The notes beneath the pieces are model-generated. The model had not been told where the DNA came from, did not search any database, and was given only the letters and a program-made list of their open reading frames with translations. A stretch of 64,000 bases of DNA from Acinetobacter sp. ASP199 (GTDB taxonomy: Bacteria; Pseudomonadota; Gammaproteobacteria; Pseudomonadales; Moraxellaceae), in assembly GCF_022700675.1 (NCBI RefSeq), contig NZ_CP062182.1, forward strand, positions 1,736,001 through 1,800,000, given 5' to 3'. This document shows, piece by piece, positions 63,227-64,000 of the stretch (position 1 is the first letter of the stretch; each line of letters starts with the position of its first letter). The position numbers and the translations under genes are program-made.

Positions 63227-64000
63227 ATGAATATTAATCAGGAACAATTACTGCTGTTTAAAGCAGTGATAGAGACTGGCTCCTTCTCGGCAGCCGCACG
63301 CAAGCTTGGCAAAGTGCCCTCCGCGGTGAGTATGGCAATTGCCAATATGGAAATTGATCTGGATTTACAGCTTTTCGAACGGGTTGGTCGTGAGCCACAA
63401 CCTACGACAGCAGCTCAAGTGCTGTATGAAAAGACTGAACAGCTATTGGTTGAAATGAATCAGTGGAAGCAGCATGCTCAAGCATTAAGCTCAGGGTTAG
63501 AGTCTGAACTGAATATTGTGATCGTATCTGAGCTATTACACACACGCTGGACCGATTATGTTGTATTGCTGGAACAAAAGTTTCCAGATTTACAAATCAA
63601 TGTATTCTCTGCCCCACAAGAAGATGCTCAACGTCTGCTATTTGAAGGCGCTGCCCAACTGGCATTGATGTTTGAACGAGAGCAATTGGAAACCCGGGAA
63701 CAATTTGTAGAGCTGAAAAAAGAAACGCTTGTTGCCGTTGCAGCAAAATCCCATGCTTTGAGTCAGCTTGATCAGGTCAGCTATGAACAGATTCTGAATA
63801 GTCGTCAAATTGTGGTTGCCAGCCGTGATCATCTGATCAAGCCAGAACTGTTATTTTCCAGAAACTACTGGCGTACCGACAACCATCACTCCGCCTATCG
63901 ACTGATTAAACAGGGTCTGGGCTGGGGAATTTTACCGATGGAAATGCTGCATGAACATCCACATATTCAGGAACAACTGTATATTCTGAATCTGTATGAT
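63227..64000 (+). CDS. aceR: LysR-family regulator AceR (cut by window end)
   Basis: The first 258 codons of a LysR regulator; the frame is open to the window edge. A winged helix-turn-helix fills residues 1-60 (AVIETGSFSAAARKLGKVPS, then AIANMEIDLDLQLFER). The effector-binding domain follows (VIVSELLHTRWTDYV, VASRDHLIKP, RLIKQGLGWGILPMEMLHE). In A. baumannii, AceR senses chlorhexidine or diamines and activates the adjacent aceI. Position and orientation here are the same, so that role is inferred. About 30-40 residues remain beyond the edge. Confidence 0.88.
   Translation, partial: MNINQEQLLLFKAVIETGSFSAAARKLGKVPSAVSMAIANMEIDLDLQLFERVGREPQPTTAAQVLYEKTEQLLVEMNQWKQHAQALSSGLESELNIVIVSELLHTRWTDYVVLLEQKFPDLQINVFSAPQEDAQRLLFEGAAQLALMFEREQLETREQFVELKKETLVAVAAKSHALSQLDQVSYEQILNSRQIVVASRDHLIKPELLFSRNYWRTDNHHSAYRLIKQGLGWGILPMEMLHEHPHIQEQLYILNLYD

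Noticed and set aside
1..64000. CRISPR arrays, tRNA or rRNA genes, prophage or integrative elements
   Set aside because: I saw no regularly spaced repeats, no tRNA-like cloverleaf, no rRNA segments and no phage structural or integrase genes by eye; a covariance or profile search would be needed to exclude small RNAs fully.

Overview
The window is a stretch of Acinetobacter chromosome, probably an environmental or non-baumannii species. Support comes from low GC, typical gene neighbourhoods (tamA-tamB beside an LplT-like transporter and coq7; divergent ppsR/ppsA; cyoABCDE; rpsF-rpsR-rplI-dnaB-alr) and the divergent AceI/AceR efflux pair at the right edge. The species call is an inference from protein sequence and gene order; no rRNA gene is present. 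Most genes are intact housekeeping genes, each closed by a clear hairpin/T-run terminator.

Layout. 1-1.0 kb: end of xseA, overlapping xseB, and a 49-residue hydrophilic ORF on the other strand. 1.2-8.5 kb: tamA-tamB on the minus strand. 8.7-10.6 kb: LplT-like transporter and coq7. 10.7-16.1 kb: a frameshifted DUF1003 gene, two short unannotated membrane ORFs, a ~205-bp MITE-like repeat, a DUF2799 lipoprotein, folB-folK, an ABC1-family kinase and a ThiF/MoeB-like E1 enzyme. 16.6-23.4 kb: a stress-type flavin-binding protein, an SDR dehydrogenase, a hypothetical protein, prfA-prmC, two tandem glycine-zipper genes and a luciferase-like monooxygenase. 23.5-25.4 kb: a decayed spot with a YiaA/B remnant, an IS30-family element with 3-bp target duplication, and a truncated flavin-monooxygenase ORF. 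25.7-29.1 kb: ppsR and ppsA. 29.4-35.5 kb: an RDD/GYF membrane protein and the cytochrome bo3 operon cyoABCDE. 35.6-40.2 kb: second repeat copy, rpsF-rpsR-rplI, dnaB, alr.

40.2-45.7 kb is the most unusual locus. A minus-strand operon encodes a circularly permuted ATP-grasp protein, a compact alpha-E protein, a transglutaminase-like cysteine hydrolase and the proteasome-like peptidase Anbu. A BLUF blue-light photoreceptor follows with no visible terminator between. A WYL-domain regulator is divergent to the operon. The set looks like an uncharacterised ligase/hydrolase/peptidase system that may be light- or ligand-controlled. 45.7-46.9 kb holds a structured minus-strand transcript candidate and an IS5-family element (orfA/orfB split at an A9 run, 5-bp flanking duplication).

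47.0-58.3 kb: an FMN-dependent glutamate-synthase-like membrane protein, an operon (phosphatase, murB, YdcF-like protein, alpha/beta hydrolase), an iron-type alcohol dehydrogenase with a 4HBT thioesterase, dnaX, an NlpE-like lipoprotein with extra cysteines, and a class-C beta-lactamase-fold hydrolase. 58.4-62.6 kb: a MaoC dehydratase and a FabG4-type reductase divergent from a thiolase, the same arrangement as mycobacterial htdX-fabG4-fadA2. 62.7-64.0 kb: PACE transporter AceI and its divergent LysR regulator AceR, cut by the window edge.
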